This document shows, piece by piece, positions 37,478-46,647 of a DNA stretch of 64,000 nt. The stretch covers positions 175,582 through 239,581 of the forward strand of contig NZ_JXAG01000052.1 in assembly GCF_000814905.1 (NCBI RefSeq). Direction: 5' to 3'. A program made the position numbers and the translations under genes. The stretch is from Enterobacter sp. Bisph1 (GTDB taxonomy: Bacteria; Pseudomonadota; Gammaproteobacteria; Enterobacterales; Enterobacteriaceae). The notes beneath the pieces are model-generated. The model made no database searches. It was not told the origin of the DNA and saw nothing but the letters and a program-made list of their open reading frames with translations. Within the stretch, counting starts at the first letter, position 1. Every line of letters starts with the position of its first letter.

Positions 37478-37800
37478 TCAAACACAAACATCAGTATCTT
37501 CAAACATAAACTTACGTGTATATATACTCCTGGGTATATGAAACTCAGGAGCATAAACCGTGTTTAATACACCATGCAGCTCCTTATAGATGAGCGCCGG
37601 ATTGTTAATATACATAATATTATTTACCATCGAACAGAGTGACAAGTTCTACATTTGTGCGATGTTGAAACCACAGTTCCGCATTGCAAATCCTTCGAAG
37701 CAACCTCTCTTGTTTTATAAAGCACAAAGAAATATGTAATTGTACATTTTGAAAGTCGCATATCTCAAACACATGGCATATTAAACAAAGCTATATTTCC
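37478..37800 (-). pseudogene. decayed second copy of the OspC-like gene
   Basis: On the minus strand the end of this region reads MVNNIMYINNPALIYKELHG, then VLNTVYAPEFHIPRSIYTRK and a stop at 37478, clearly parallel to KLHQVINTVFSPEYHIPRSIYTRE of the intact gene at 37890. Upstream, FQHRT near 37650-37680 matches FQHRS of the intact protein, but the ~150 codons in between are missing and the frames do not join. It is a duplicate with an internal deletion and several lesions. Confidence 0.7.
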
Positions 37801-37889
37801 ATTTATAATGAAAACATATAGTCCACTCATACTCTATTGCATTTGAATTTAATTTGTGTTTAAGGGTTCACTAATGCGTTGCACCGCTC

Positions 37890-38813
37890 CTAGCCAAAAT
37901 TATACTTATACTCTCGCGTATATATACTTCTGGGTATATGATATTCCGGCGAAAAAACAGTATTAATAACTTGATGCAGCTTTTTCGAATTAAAATCGCC
38001 ATTATATACATAGGCTTTAAAATCGCGTGAACGTGTGTTTCTTAAAAAATCTATTAAATAGAGCGCCAGCGCTGGTTTCATAAGATAATAATCAAACATG
38101 GGCGCATCCTTTTTATTGTTATTTTGACAAACAACTCTCCACTGCACCTCATTTTTCAACTCCGGGAAAGACGTGAATAACATCAGAGTATAGACTTCTA
38201 TTGTTGGCAAAACTTCGTTTTCATGATGATCGGTTAAAGTCATATAGCCATACTTAACCATCCTGTGATCCTCTCGAATACAATAAGAGAAATCACCAAA
38301 ATATACACCGTTGTGATACCGACTTGGTGGAGATCCAGAAGAATCAAACTGACAGCTAAAAAAAACAAAATCATGATTATGCAAATATTTCACATCCTCT
38401 TTATAGGTATTTGTTTTTTTCAGGATGTTCCTGTGTATTAATTCCTTATTGGATAAAATGGATAATATACCTGGGTGTTCTTTATAAACATTTAACTTAT
38501 CATTACCTGTTGATGTGGAGAGTTTTGTACGTGAGCGATGTTGAAAGGATAAATGAGCACGAGAAATATTATATAACAGATCATATTCATTATCATCGAG
38601 CTCACCGACTTTCTCTCTTATATTTTGAAAGTTCACATGTGATATTTTTCGGAGATGTTCGAATGCGCCAAAAGAATACCCGTTGGCTGTAGGGAGATGT
38701 ATTCCAAGGTGCCGAAAGTACTGTCCATTAGCAAACATAGCACCGTATACTTGTGAAACCAATGCTTTTCTTAAAAACTTCTCAAGTTTGAACAGTTTAT
38801 CAATATTATCCAT
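37890..38813 (-). CDS. OspC-family effector homologue (arginine ADP-riboxanase fold) without ankyrin repeats
   Basis: 307 residues from ATG 38813 (AGGTGA upstream). It parallels Shigella OspC along the catalytic domain: SQVYGAMFANGQYFRHLGI, EHLRKISHVNFQ, LSFQHRSRTKLST, LHNHDFVFFSCQF, YGYMTLTDHHENE, LALYLIDFLRNT and PEYHIPRSIYT all have close OspC counterparts. OspC proteins are type III effectors that ADP-riboxanate arginines in host caspases and need host calmodulin. This protein stops just after the catalytic domain, where OspC1-3 continue with ankyrin repeats. The segment where I recall the catalytic Glu/His of OspC3 (HEHQSF) reads VYTLML here, so activity may be lost or altered. AT-rich, evidently acquired. 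Confidence 0.8.
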   Translation of the reverse strand: MDNIDKLFKLEKFLRKALVSQVYGAMFANGQYFRHLGIHLPTANGYSFGAFEHLRKISHVNFQNIREKVGELDDNEYDLLYNISRAHLSFQHRSRTKLSTSTGNDKLNVYKEHPGILSILSNKELIHRNILKKTNTYKEDVKYLHNHDFVFFSCQFDSSGSPPSRYHNGVYFGDFSYCIREDHRMVKYGYMTLTDHHENEVLPTIEVYTLMLFTSFPELKNEVQWRVVCQNNNKKDAPMFDYYLMKPALALYLIDFLRNTRSRDFKAYVYNGDFNSKKLHQVINTVFSPEYHIPRSIYTREYKYNFG

Positions 38814-39217
38814 AATCACCTGATATTAAAAAGAATCAAAGAGATGAGGACGGTAGAGTGTACACCACCAAATGCCTGTGAATTGGCTTCACGCCAATCA
38901 GGTTTCAAGCGTTCCATTATTGCATGCACTCGATTAAATTAGATCTTATAATTGGTGAAATTTACTAAAATAAATTCCGGGTTCGCTTATCACTTTTTGG
39001 CAGATTTAACTTTAGGCTTTATAAATTTTTTAATGCGGGTAACGTATATTCGCGAGAGTAAAAAGCTGATTTCACGTTAATTAAGATGGCAACGCATTTT
39101 AACAAAGCATTTAAACTTATGCTTATAATTGCATTACGCCTTTTATAGGCATGATGCTAGCGCATTGCACGCGCCAGCATCAGTAACAAAAAATGTGAGT
39201 AATACCAAATTATTTCT
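38814..39217. other. AT-rich region upstream of the OspC homologue
   Basis: 404 bp, no gene recognised. It would contain the OspC-homologue promoter (near 38820-38950) and the 3' region of the gene at 39218. A small hairpin ATTGGC/GCCAAT lies at about 38883-38899. No repeat matching other parts of the island was seen. Confidence 0.4.
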
Positions 39218-40516
39218 TCAATAACTTTCAATAGTAAATTGCCGACTGGCGGCCACACAGTTTGCCACTTCATGTTCAAGAAAACGCAGAAGCGATGCAC
39301 ACGCATCAAGAGCGTCTGTTTCAAATAGCGCATCAGCCATCTCTTTTCTTGCTGCTTGTTTAATATCGTTGTTCAATGCTTGATATAATACACTGGCAAG
39401 AGAACAGGGGGTAAAGGTGTAGGCAAAATCTATATCCGGGATAAGTTTAAAATCAGGTTCATAATCTCGATGCGAACCCGCCTCGATATCAAGGCGCAAC
39501 ACGGGTTTGCCGGTAAGGAGGAAATCAAACATTATCGAGGAGTAATCGGTCACCAGTGCATCAAAATTATTTAGCCAGGGATAGATATCAATACAGGGAT
39601 TAATATACCAGACATTGCCACTAAGCTTGCCGGAAACGTTATCCTGACGCAGTGTTGGATGCCCTTTAACATAGAGATCGGTATTATTTCTTTTACACTC
39701 CTCAGCCAGTTTCAGCAAAAATTCTGTACTGCCAGTGATAATGGTATCGTCTCCGCGCTGCCAGGTTGGGGCGAAGAGTATTTTCTTGCGGGCTTTATTG
39801 GTTATAGCACTCATCATGGTTACAGGTATTTCACTGCCAATAAGCTCATATGTAGTAGCCTGCCGCAAGATGACTTCATTGCGAGGATAACCTGCGCGAA
39901 TAATGCGTTTACATCCGAAAGCATCATTAAAGAAGTCATCCAGGAAAGCAGAAGTACTTAATACACAATCGGCGCGGGAGGCGAACTCAACAGGCTGGCG
40001 GAAATGATAATCGCCGAGGGATAAATGGTTGATTAATTGCAATAAAAGATGTTTTACCGAAACACCATGCCACAGCTGCACCTGTCTGGCACCTTGCAGA
40101 CAAGCAAAAAGAGCTTCATTACCCTTCAGGCATTGCGCAGGATTGATAGAAAAAACCGCGACTGCGGCAGAGAGAAAAAGCTTAACGGTTTTATCTAGCG
40201 TCTCTTCGCTTATCAAATGACATGGGAGTTGGTTGGCCTCCAGCGTGGAGATTAGCGTTTTATCACAGCTGCACCAGATGCAGGTAAAATCTCTATTTTC
40301 CTGCAGCGCGCTTAGATAGAGATATTTTGTGCTATCGCTAAACCACTCCCTGCCAAAAAAAAGGACGACTTTTTCTTTTCTTTTTTTCAATGAGAGGTTT
40401 GCGAAACGTAGGGTCAATTCGTTATTCATGTGGCTATCCGCTAAAGCGAGTAAGTTATTGAGGTAAATAGCGACACAACGGTAAAAAAACTTAAACCGTA
40501 CCGACTTTCTTTTCAC
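39218..40516 (-). CDS. CDP-glycerol glycerophosphotransferase-like protein
   Basis: 432 residues from GTG 40516; an ATG at 40429 with a modest ribosome-binding site is an alternative start, giving 403. Family motifs: QLWHGVSVKHLLLQ, a GYPRNE segment, KKILFAPTWQRGDD, VKGHPTLRQ, and DALVTDYSSIMFDFLLTGKP. The last is the hallmark of TagB/TagF-like transferases, which move glycerol- or ribitol-phosphate from CDP-alditol to a cell-surface acceptor. In enterobacteria such genes usually sit in capsule or O-antigen clusters; here it stands alone at the right end of the AT-rich island with no partner glycan gene, so its substrate and acceptor are open. Confidence 0.75.
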   Translation of the reverse strand: MKRKSVRFKFFYRCVAIYLNNLLALADSHMNNELTLRFANLSLKKRKEKVVLFFGREWFSDSTKYLYLSALQENRDFTCIWCSCDKTLISTLEANQLPCHLISEETLDKTVKLFLSAAVAVFSINPAQCLKGNEALFACLQGARQVQLWHGVSVKHLLLQLINHLSLGDYHFRQPVEFASRADCVLSTSAFLDDFFNDAFGCKRIIRAGYPRNEVILRQATTYELIGSEIPVTMMSAITNKARKKILFAPTWQRGDDTIITGSTEFLLKLAEECKRNNTDLYVKGHPTLRQDNVSGKLSGNVWYINPCIDIYPWLNNFDALVTDYSSIMFDFLLTGKPVLRLDIEAGSHRDYEPDFKLIPDIDFAYTFTPCSLASVLYQALNNDIKQAARKEMADALFETDALDACASLLRFLEHEVANCVAASRQFTIESY

Positions 40517-40678
40517 CCGCCATACGGCCTGCCTTTTTCAGCTTATTGAATTGATTAGTTATAAACGCGATTTTCACTCCTCAAGGATAAGTGCTGCTCC
40601 GTTGTACCTGTTTTTATGCAGATCGGCTTTAGCTACCCTTATTAGCATCATCACCCTTAACCTGTTAACGGAGCCATT

Positions 40679-41692
40679 ATGAAAGCTATCGCTATTACCC
40701 GTGCCGCACAGAACGGCAGCAACTTGGATTTCCTCAGCGATATCGAACTGCCGCAGCCGCAAGCCACCGGCCATGACTTACTGGTGGAAGTAAAAGCCAT
40801 CTCCGTCAATCCTGTTGATACTAAAGTGCGCGCCGGTTTCAACGCCGATGCGCCGCGCGTGCTCGGCTGGGATGCGGTTGGCGTCGTCAGCGCGGTGGGC
40901 GAAAACGTGACCCTTTTCCAGCCGGGGGATGAAGTGTGGTATGCCGGGGCGTTAACCCGGCCTGGCAGTAACAGCGAATTTCAGCTGGTTGACGAACGCA
41001 TTGCCGCGCGCAAGCCTAAAACCCTGGATAATGCCGCGGCTGCCGCCCTGCCCTTAACCGCCATTACCGCCTGGGAACTGCTGTTTGATCGCCTGAATAT
41101 CACAGAGGGTGGTAACGAAGGCGATGTGCTGCTGATTGTCGGCGCGGCGGGCGGCGTCGGATCTATTCTGACCCAGCTGGCGCGCAGGCTTACGCGTTTA
41201 ACGGTGATTGGCACCGCGTCGCGCCCTGCAAGCCAGCAGTGGGTAACCGAACTTGGCGCGCACCATGTCATTGACCATAGCAAACCGCTCACCGAGGAGC
41301 TGGCGCGCATTGGCATCCAACAGGTTTCACATGTTGCCAGCCTTACCAATACGGAACAGCATTATCAGCAACTGATCAACGCCCTTAAACCGCAGGGCAA
41401 ACTGGCGCTGATTGACGACCCGCAAAGCCTGGACGCGCTACCGCTGAAAGTGAAAAGTATTTCCCTGCACTGGGAATTTATGTTTACCCGCTCGATGTTC
41501 ACCACCGACGATATCATTGCTCAGCATCAGTTACTGTCGCGGGTGGCGCAGTTGATTGATGACGGCGTTTTACGCACTACCCTCGGTGAGCACCTGGGCG
41601 CGATTAATGCGGCGAATTTGCGTAAAGCCCATGCGTTGCTGGAGAGCCAGAGGACGGTGGGCAAAATCGTGCTGGAAGGCTTCGGCGGGTAA
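40679..41692 (+). CDS. zinc-type alcohol dehydrogenase-like (MDR) oxidoreductase
   Basis: 337-residue NADPH-dependent oxidoreductase of the medium-chain dehydrogenase family, quinone-oxidoreductase-like branch. The N-terminal GroES-like domain has VEVKAISVNPVDTKVRAG and VLGWDAVGVVSAVGENV. The Rossmann domain carries LLIVGAAGGVGSILTQLARR. No catalytic or structural zinc ligands are apparent, as in zinc-independent members. Substrate unknown. The first gene of backbone-like composition to the right of the island; monocistronic. Confidence 0.82.
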   Translation: MKAIAITRAAQNGSNLDFLSDIELPQPQATGHDLLVEVKAISVNPVDTKVRAGFNADAPRVLGWDAVGVVSAVGENVTLFQPGDEVWYAGALTRPGSNSEFQLVDERIAARKPKTLDNAAAAALPLTAITAWELLFDRLNITEGGNEGDVLLIVGAAGGVGSILTQLARRLTRLTVIGTASRPASQQWVTELGAHHVIDHSKPLTEELARIGIQQVSHVASLTNTEQHYQQLINALKPQGKLALIDDPQSLDALPLKVKSISLHWEFMFTRSMFTTDDIIAQHQLLSRVAQLIDDGVLRTTLGEHLGAINAANLRKAHALLESQRTVGKIVLEGFGG

Positions 41693-41888
41693 GATCCTGC
41701 CAGGATTATTCTTAAAGGTAACAAGCGGATAGCGAAACAGGCGTCCGCTTTTCCTGCTTCGCCTGGGTTTGCTTACACTTTTTACCAAAGCGTTATTTTT
41801 TCGTAGTTGCTCCGCTGTCAGTTAACGGCAATGATGGCATGCTATTGATGCAACTGCGTGAAATGAATAAGAACAACCTGGAGAAAGT

Positions 41889-42224
41889 ATGCGTAAAACT
41901 AAAATGATGCTTCTGGGCGCGCTGTTGGCCACCGCCGCGTCGGCCCTTGCCGCACCACAAACTGCCACACCTTCGGCTTCTGGACAGCAATCTTATGAAG
42001 TAAAGGAGTTTGTCGCCGACTTCACCAAGTTCACCATTGGCGACACCGTACCGGAAATGTACCGCAGCGAAGATTACAATATTAAGCAGTGGCAGCAGCG
42101 TAATCTCCCCGCCCCGGACGCCGGAAGCCATTGGACCTATATGGGCGGCAACTATGTGCTGATTACCGATGCCGAAGGCAAAATTCTCAAAGCCTATAAC
42201 GGCGACATTTTTTACCACCGTTAA
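41889..42224 (+). CDS. rcnB: RcnB, periplasmic nickel/cobalt homeostasis protein
   Basis: 111 residues (E. coli 112). A signal peptide (about 1-22, ending ALA-AP) precedes the RcnB domain. VADFTKFTIGDTVPEMYRSE, YNIKQWQQRNLPAPDAGSHW and TYMGGNYVLITDAEGK follow E. coli RcnB closely. RcnB fine-tunes Ni/Co export by RcnA. The rcnR and rcnA genes that adjoin it in E. coli are not in the window. It is followed after 11 bp by an acetyltransferase gene. Confidence 0.9.
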   Translation: MRKTKMMLLGALLATAASALAAPQTATPSASGQQSYEVKEFVADFTKFTIGDTVPEMYRSEDYNIKQWQQRNLPAPDAGSHWTYMGGNYVLITDAEGKILKAYNGDIFYHR

Positions 42225-42235
42225 TCAGGAGCGTA

Positions 42236-42661
42236 ATGATTATTCGACGCTTTCAGGAGAGCGACCGGCCGTTTTTACGCACCCTCTATTTAAGCGCGCG
42301 CAAAGCGAGCTGGCACTGGCTCGATAGCAGCGACTGGCGGCTGGAAGATTTTGACGCCGACACCCTTGATGAAACCGTCTGGGTGGCAGAAGAGAATGGT
42401 CATCGGCTGGGATTTGCTTCGGTGTATGACAACGACAATTTCCTGCACAACCTCTTTGTCGACCCGGACTGTCAGGGCAAAGGCGTTGGCAGCGCGCTGC
42501 TAAAGAAGGTGCAGTCGACCTTTACCAGCACCGGCGCGCTAAAGTGTCTGGCGCAGAACAAAGCCGCAATGGCCTTTTATCAACGCCACGGCTGGCATAT
42601 CGAAGCGCAGGGCGTATCGCCAGAAGGGGATTACCTACTGATGCACTACCTGCAAAAATGA
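42236..42661 (+). CDS. GNAT-family N-acetyltransferase
   Basis: 141 residues with the GNAT fold: IIRRFQESDRPFLRTLYL at the start, the acetyl-CoA loop LFVDPDCQGKGVGSALLKKV (Q/R-x-x-G-x-G), and AAMAFYQRHGWHIEA at the end. Acceptor unknown. ATG 42236 lies 11 bp after rcnB (AGGAGC upstream), so the two are probably cotranscribed. It ends at a bidirectional hairpin shared with mrp. Confidence 0.82.
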   Translation: MIIRRFQESDRPFLRTLYLSARKASWHWLDSSDWRLEDFDADTLDETVWVAEENGHRLGFASVYDNDNFLHNLFVDPDCQGKGVGSALLKKVQSTFTSTGALKCLAQNKAAMAFYQRHGWHIEAQGVSPEGDYLLMHYLQK

Positions 42662-42662
42662 A

Positions 42663-42688
42663 AAACCTCTCCCGGCCGGGAGAGGTTT
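42663..42688. terminator. bidirectional terminator between the GNAT gene and mrp
   Basis: A 26-bp perfect palindrome (AAACCTCTCCC, GGCC centre, GGGAGAGGTTT) starts 2 bp after the GNAT stop and 7 bp before the mrp stop, with A/T-rich flanks on both strands. Confidence 0.8.
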
Positions 42689-42694
42689 ACTGGC

Positions 42695-43804
42695 TTACAC
42701 CGCGCGAAACGCAATCTCACCAGGAATCACTTCACCCTGCCAGTAAAGCTGTGCGGCAACGCGTCCGGCAAGCTGGCGGTAGATAGCGGTAAATTCGCTA
42801 TCCGGGCGGCTTACTACCGTCGGCGTACCGTTATCCAGATCCTCACGCAGCGAAATATGCAGCGGCATCTGCCCCAGCAGCTCGGTGTGATACTGCTCGG
42901 CCAGCTTTTGCGCGCCGCCGGTGCCAAAAATCGGCTCATGATGACCGCAGTTGCTGCAAATATGCATGCTCATGTTTTCTACAATACCGAGCACCGGCAC
43001 TTCTACTTTCTCGAACATCACGATGCCTTTTTTGGCGTCGATCAGCGCAATATCCTGCGGTGTGGTTACCACCAGCGCGCCGGTAACCGGAATATTCTGC
43101 GCCAGCGTCAGCTGGATATCACCGGTGCCTGGCGGCATATCCAGCACCAGATAATCGAGATCCGGCCAAATCGACTCCTGCAGCATCTGCAGCAGCGCTT
43201 TACTGGCCATCGGGCCGCGCCAGACCATGGCGTTATCATCGGTAACGAGGTAGCCGATCGAGTTGGTCGCCAGGCCGTGGGCGATTATCGGTGCCATATG
43301 GGTGCCGTCCGGCGAAGTAGGACGTTCATGTTCCGCACCGAGCATGACCGGAATGGACGGGCCATAAATATCGGCGTCGAGAATACCGACTTTTGCCCCC
43401 TCTGCCGCCAGCGCCAGCGCCAGGTTGACCGCCGTGGAGGATTTCCCCACCCCACCCTTGCCGGAGCTGATAGCAATAATGTTTTTTAAACCATTGACGC
43501 CAGGCTGGTTTTTTACCCGTTTTAAGGTGGCAATATTGTGCGACAGCTTCCAGTCGATGGCACGCGCGCCGGTGAGGCGCAGCAGTTCAGCGCTGCACTG
43601 CGCTTTTAACTCTTCAAACGCGCTGCTCCAGACAAACGGCATCAACAGCTCAACGTGCAGGGTATCGTCAAGCCACGCAACGTGGTGTACCGCTTTGAGG
43701 GCGGTAAGATTGTGCTTCAGGGTTGGGTGCTGAAAATCGGCCAGCGTCCCGGTTACGATAGCGCGTAAGGCCTCCGGGGATTTGGCCTGGGATTGCGAAC
43801 TCAT
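42695..43804 (-). CDS. mrp: iron-sulfur cluster carrier protein Mrp/ApbC
   Basis: P-loop ATPase that carries Fe-S clusters to target enzymes. 369 residues, the E. coli length. An N-terminal MIP18-like domain (about 1-90) precedes the deviant Walker [24 protein letters not shown], the switch segment [13 protein letters not shown] and the cluster-binding pair in [16 protein letters not shown] (CxxC). Divergent from metG, as in E. coli. Confidence 0.95.
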   Translation of the reverse strand: MSSQSQAKSPEALRAIVTGTLADFQHPTLKHNLTALKAVHHVAWLDDTLHVELLMPFVWSSAFEELKAQCSAELLRLTGARAIDWKLSHNIATLKRVKNQPGVNGLKNIIAISSGKGGVGKSSTAVNLALALAAEGAKVGILDADIYGPSIPVMLGAEHERPTSPDGTHMAPIIAHGLATNSIGYLVTDDNAMVWRGPMASKALLQMLQESIWPDLDYLVLDMPPGTGDIQLTLAQNIPVTGALVVTTPQDIALIDAKKGIVMFEKVEVPVLGIVENMSMHICSNCGHHEPIFGTGGAQKLAEQYHTELLGQMPLHISLREDLDNGTPTVVSRPDSEFTAIYRQLAGRVAAQLYWQGEVIPGEIAFRAV

Positions 43805-43971
43805 CCCGACTCCTTTGTAGTTGTTCTGAAAAACGACATTGTAGCTATCAAGTTTACCCCACAGGTAACGATTTATTCATATATGGTTTAAAAGCCCTTA
43901 TCGCGTGGCGCAATTATTACCTGTTTGGTAATATCGGAACCCCTTTTTCTGAAGAAGATGTAATGCCTACT

Positions 43972-46005
43972 ATGACTCAAGTCGCGAAGAAAATTCTGGT
44001 AACGTGCGCGCTGCCGTACGCTAACGGCTCCATCCACCTCGGCCATATGCTGGAGCACATCCAGGCTGATGTCTGGGTCCGTTACCAGCGAATGCGCGGC
44101 CACGAGGTCAACTTTATCTGTGCGGACGACGCCCACGGCACGCCGATCATGCTGAAAGCTCAGCAGTTGGGCATTACGCCGGAGCAGATGATTGCTGACA
44201 TGAGTCAGGAACATCAGACAGATTTTGCCGGCTTTAACATCAGCTACGACAACTACCACTCCACCCACAGCGATGAGAACCGCGAGCTGGCGGAGCTGAT
44301 TTACACCCGTCTGAAAGAGAACGGTTTTATTAAAAACCGCACCATCTCTCAGCTCTACGATCCGGAAAAAGGCATGTTCCTGCCGGACCGTTTTGTCAAA
44401 GGCACCTGCCCGAAATGCAAATCGCCGGATCAGTACGGTGACAACTGCGAAGTGTGCGGCGCGACCTACAGCCCGACGGAGCTGATTGAGCCGAAGTCGG
44501 TAGTGTCCGGCGCGACGCCGGTGATGCGTGATTCCGAGCACTTCTTCTTCGATCTGCCCTCGTTTAGCGAAATGCTGCAGGCGTGGACGCGCAGCGGCGC
44601 GCTGCAGGAGCAGGTGGCGAACAAGATGCAGGAGTGGTTTGAATCCGGCCTGCAGCAGTGGGATATCTCCCGCGATGCGCCCTACTTCGGTTTTGAAATT
44701 CCGGGTGCGCCGGGCAAATACTTCTACGTCTGGCTGGATGCGCCGATTGGCTACATGGGATCATTCAAAAACCTGTGTGACAAACGCGGCGACAGCCAAA
44801 GCTTTGACGCTTACTGGCAGAAAGAGTCCGACGCCGAGCTGTATCACTTTATCGGTAAAGACATTGTTTACTTCCACAGCCTGTTCTGGCCGGCGATGCT
44901 GGAAGGCAGCGGTTTCCGCAAGCCGACCAACCTGTTTGTTCATGGCTATGTGACGGTGAACGGCGCGAAGATGTCCAAATCCCGCGGCACCTTTATCAAA
45001 GCCAGCACCTGGCTGAACCATTTCGATGCCGACAGCCTGCGTTACTACTACGCGGCGAAGCTCTCTTCGCGCATCGATGATATCGATCTTAACCTGGAAG
45101 ATTTTATCCAGCGCGTTAATGCCGATATCGTCAACAAAGTGGTCAACCTCGCCTCGCGTAACGCCGGGTTTATTAATAAACGCTTTGACGGCATGCTGGC
45201 GGCAGAACTTGCCGATCCGGCGTTGTACCAGACCTTTACCGACGCGGCGGCGACCATTAGCGAAGCGTGGGAAAGCCGTGAGTTTGGTAAAGCGGTACGC
45301 GAAATTATGGCGCTGGCGGATGTGGCAAACCGCTACGTTGATGAACAAGCGCCGTGGGTGGTGGCAAAACAGGAAGGGCGCGATGCCGATCTGCAGGCCA
45401 TTTGTACCCAGGGCCTGAACATGTTCCGCGTGCTGATGACCTGGCTGAAGCCGGTAATGCCATCGCTGGCGGAGCGCACGGAAGCCTTCCTCAATACCAC
45501 GCTTGAGTGGGACGGTATTCACCAGCCGCTGCTGGGCCATAAAGTTAACGCCTTTAAAGCGCTGTATAACCGTATCGAGATGAAACAGGTTGAAGCGCTG
45601 GTTGACGCCTCGAAAGAGGAAGTCAAGGCAGCCGCCGCGCCGGTAACGGGCGAGCTGGCGGATAACCCGATTCAGGAAACTATCAACTTTGATGACTTCG
45701 CCAAAGTCGATCTGCGCGTGGCGCTGATTGAAAACGCTGAGTTCGTGGAAGGTTCCGACAAGCTGCTGCGTCTGACGCTGGATCTGGATGGCGAAAAACG
45801 CAATGTATTCTCCGGCATTCGTTCCGCTTACCCGGATCCCTCCGCGCTTATTGGCCGCCTGACGGTGATGGTCGCCAACCTTGCACCACGCAAAATGCGC
45901 TTTGGCATCTCCGAAGGAATGGTGATGGCCGCCGGCCCCGGCGGCAAAGATATCTTCCTGCTCAGCCCGGACAGCGGCGCAAAAGCAGGACAGCAAGTTA
46001 AGTGA
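43972..46005 (+). CDS. metG: methionyl-tRNA synthetase
   Basis: Charges tRNA-Met. From ATG 43972 the protein is 677 residues and begins [20 protein letters not shown] as in E. coli; an in-frame ATG three codons upstream (43963) is also possible. HIGH motif reads HLGH. The zinc knuckle is [18 protein letters not shown], the KMSKS loop is [11 protein letters not shown], and a C-terminal Trbp111-like tRNA-binding domain follows ([20 protein letters not shown]). It ends in a strong terminator. Confidence 0.97.
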   Translation: MTQVAKKILVTCALPYANGSIHLGHMLEHIQADVWVRYQRMRGHEVNFICADDAHGTPIMLKAQQLGITPEQMIADMSQEHQTDFAGFNISYDNYHSTHSDENRELAELIYTRLKENGFIKNRTISQLYDPEKGMFLPDRFVKGTCPKCKSPDQYGDNCEVCGATYSPTELIEPKSVVSGATPVMRDSEHFFFDLPSFSEMLQAWTRSGALQEQVANKMQEWFESGLQQWDISRDAPYFGFEIPGAPGKYFYVWLDAPIGYMGSFKNLCDKRGDSQSFDAYWQKESDAELYHFIGKDIVYFHSLFWPAMLEGSGFRKPTNLFVHGYVTVNGAKMSKSRGTFIKASTWLNHFDADSLRYYYAAKLSSRIDDIDLNLEDFIQRVNADIVNKVVNLASRNAGFINKRFDGMLAAELADPALYQTFTDAAATISEAWESREFGKAVREIMALADVANRYVDEQAPWVVAKQEGRDADLQAICTQGLNMFRVLMTWLKPVMPSLAERTEAFLNTTLEWDGIHQPLLGHKVNAFKALYNRIEMKQVEALVDASKEEVKAAAAPVTGELADNPIQETINFDDFAKVDLRVALIENAEFVEGSDKLLRLTLDLDGEKRNVFSGIRSAYPDPSALIGRLTVMVANLAPRKMRFGISEGMVMAAGPGGKDIFLLSPDSGAKAGQQVK

Positions 46006-46011
46006 AAAAAT

Positions 46012-46036
46012 AAGGCGCTGAATTCAGCGCCTTTTT
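46012..46036 (+). terminator. metG terminator
   Basis: Perfect 11-bp dyad AAGGCGCTGAA/TTCAGCGCCTT followed by TTT, six bases after the metG stop. Confidence 0.9.
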
Positions 46037-46092
46037 CTATACTGAATCTGACGTAAGTCTACAAAACCTCACATGGACAACAGGGGATTATC

Positions 46093-46548
46093 GTGAAATT
46101 CAGTAAAATCATCGCAGCACTCTTTTCTGTCGCTTTACTCATTGGCCTGACCGGCTGTGGAGAAAAAGAGCAGAGTAAAACCTTTACCTGGTCACAAGCG
46201 GGCACAGAAGTGACGCTGACCTATTACTACAAAGATGACAAAGTCCTGCGCCAGACGGCGAAAAACAAGATCGAGTACTCTTCCATTGGTGCCAAAAACA
46301 AGGAAGAGGCGATGAAAGTGCTGGATCCGATCAGCAAAAAATACCAGAGCGTTAAAGGCATTAAAGAGAGCGTGGATTACCAAGAATCCTACGCGCAAGA
46401 GACGCTGGATGTGGACTACAACGAGGTGGATTTCGCCCAGTTGAACAGTTTGCAGGGCTCAGAATTTACCGGCACGGTAAATGGCAAAATCAGTATGAAA
46501 CAGTCAGAAGAGCTGCTGAAAGCGCGCGGCTTTAAAGAAGTCCAGTAA
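46093..46548 (+). CDS. yehR: lipoprotein YehR
   Basis: DUF1307 lipoprotein of unknown function, 151 residues (E. coli 153). A signal peptide ends in the lipobox LTGC (Cys22), so it should be lipidated. The mature part is a small alpha/beta domain with FTWSQAGTEVTLTYYYKDDK. In E. coli it is preceded by the yehLMPQ genes, which are absent here, so yehR follows metG directly. Confidence 0.88.
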   Translation: MKFSKIIAALFSVALLIGLTGCGEKEQSKTFTWSQAGTEVTLTYYYKDDKVLRQTAKNKIEYSSIGAKNKEEAMKVLDPISKKYQSVKGIKESVDYQESYAQETLDVDYNEVDFAQLNSLQGSEFTGTVNGKISMKQSEELLKARGFKEVQ

Positions 46549-46558
46549 TCGCTTTGCA

Positions 46559-46615
46559 CGCTGCCGTTGTTAAGGCAGCGCTCGCCCCGGCCGGTGACTC
46601 GTTAAGCGGCCGGGG
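46559..46615. terminator. tandem hairpins between convergent yehR and yehS
   Basis: Two adjacent stems: CGCTGCC/GGCAGCG (46559-46580) and CCCCGGCCG/CGGCCGGGG (46585-46615). Neither has a long T-tract. Together they probably end transcription from both sides. Confidence 0.55.
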
Positions 46616-46647
46616 CCCTCTTCAGCACCGCGTTACCGCGCTGCCGG

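Noticed and set aside
38411..38692. 93-codon plus-strand frame across the OspC homologue
   Set aside because: It is a shadow frame on the opposite strand of a gene supported by extended family similarity.
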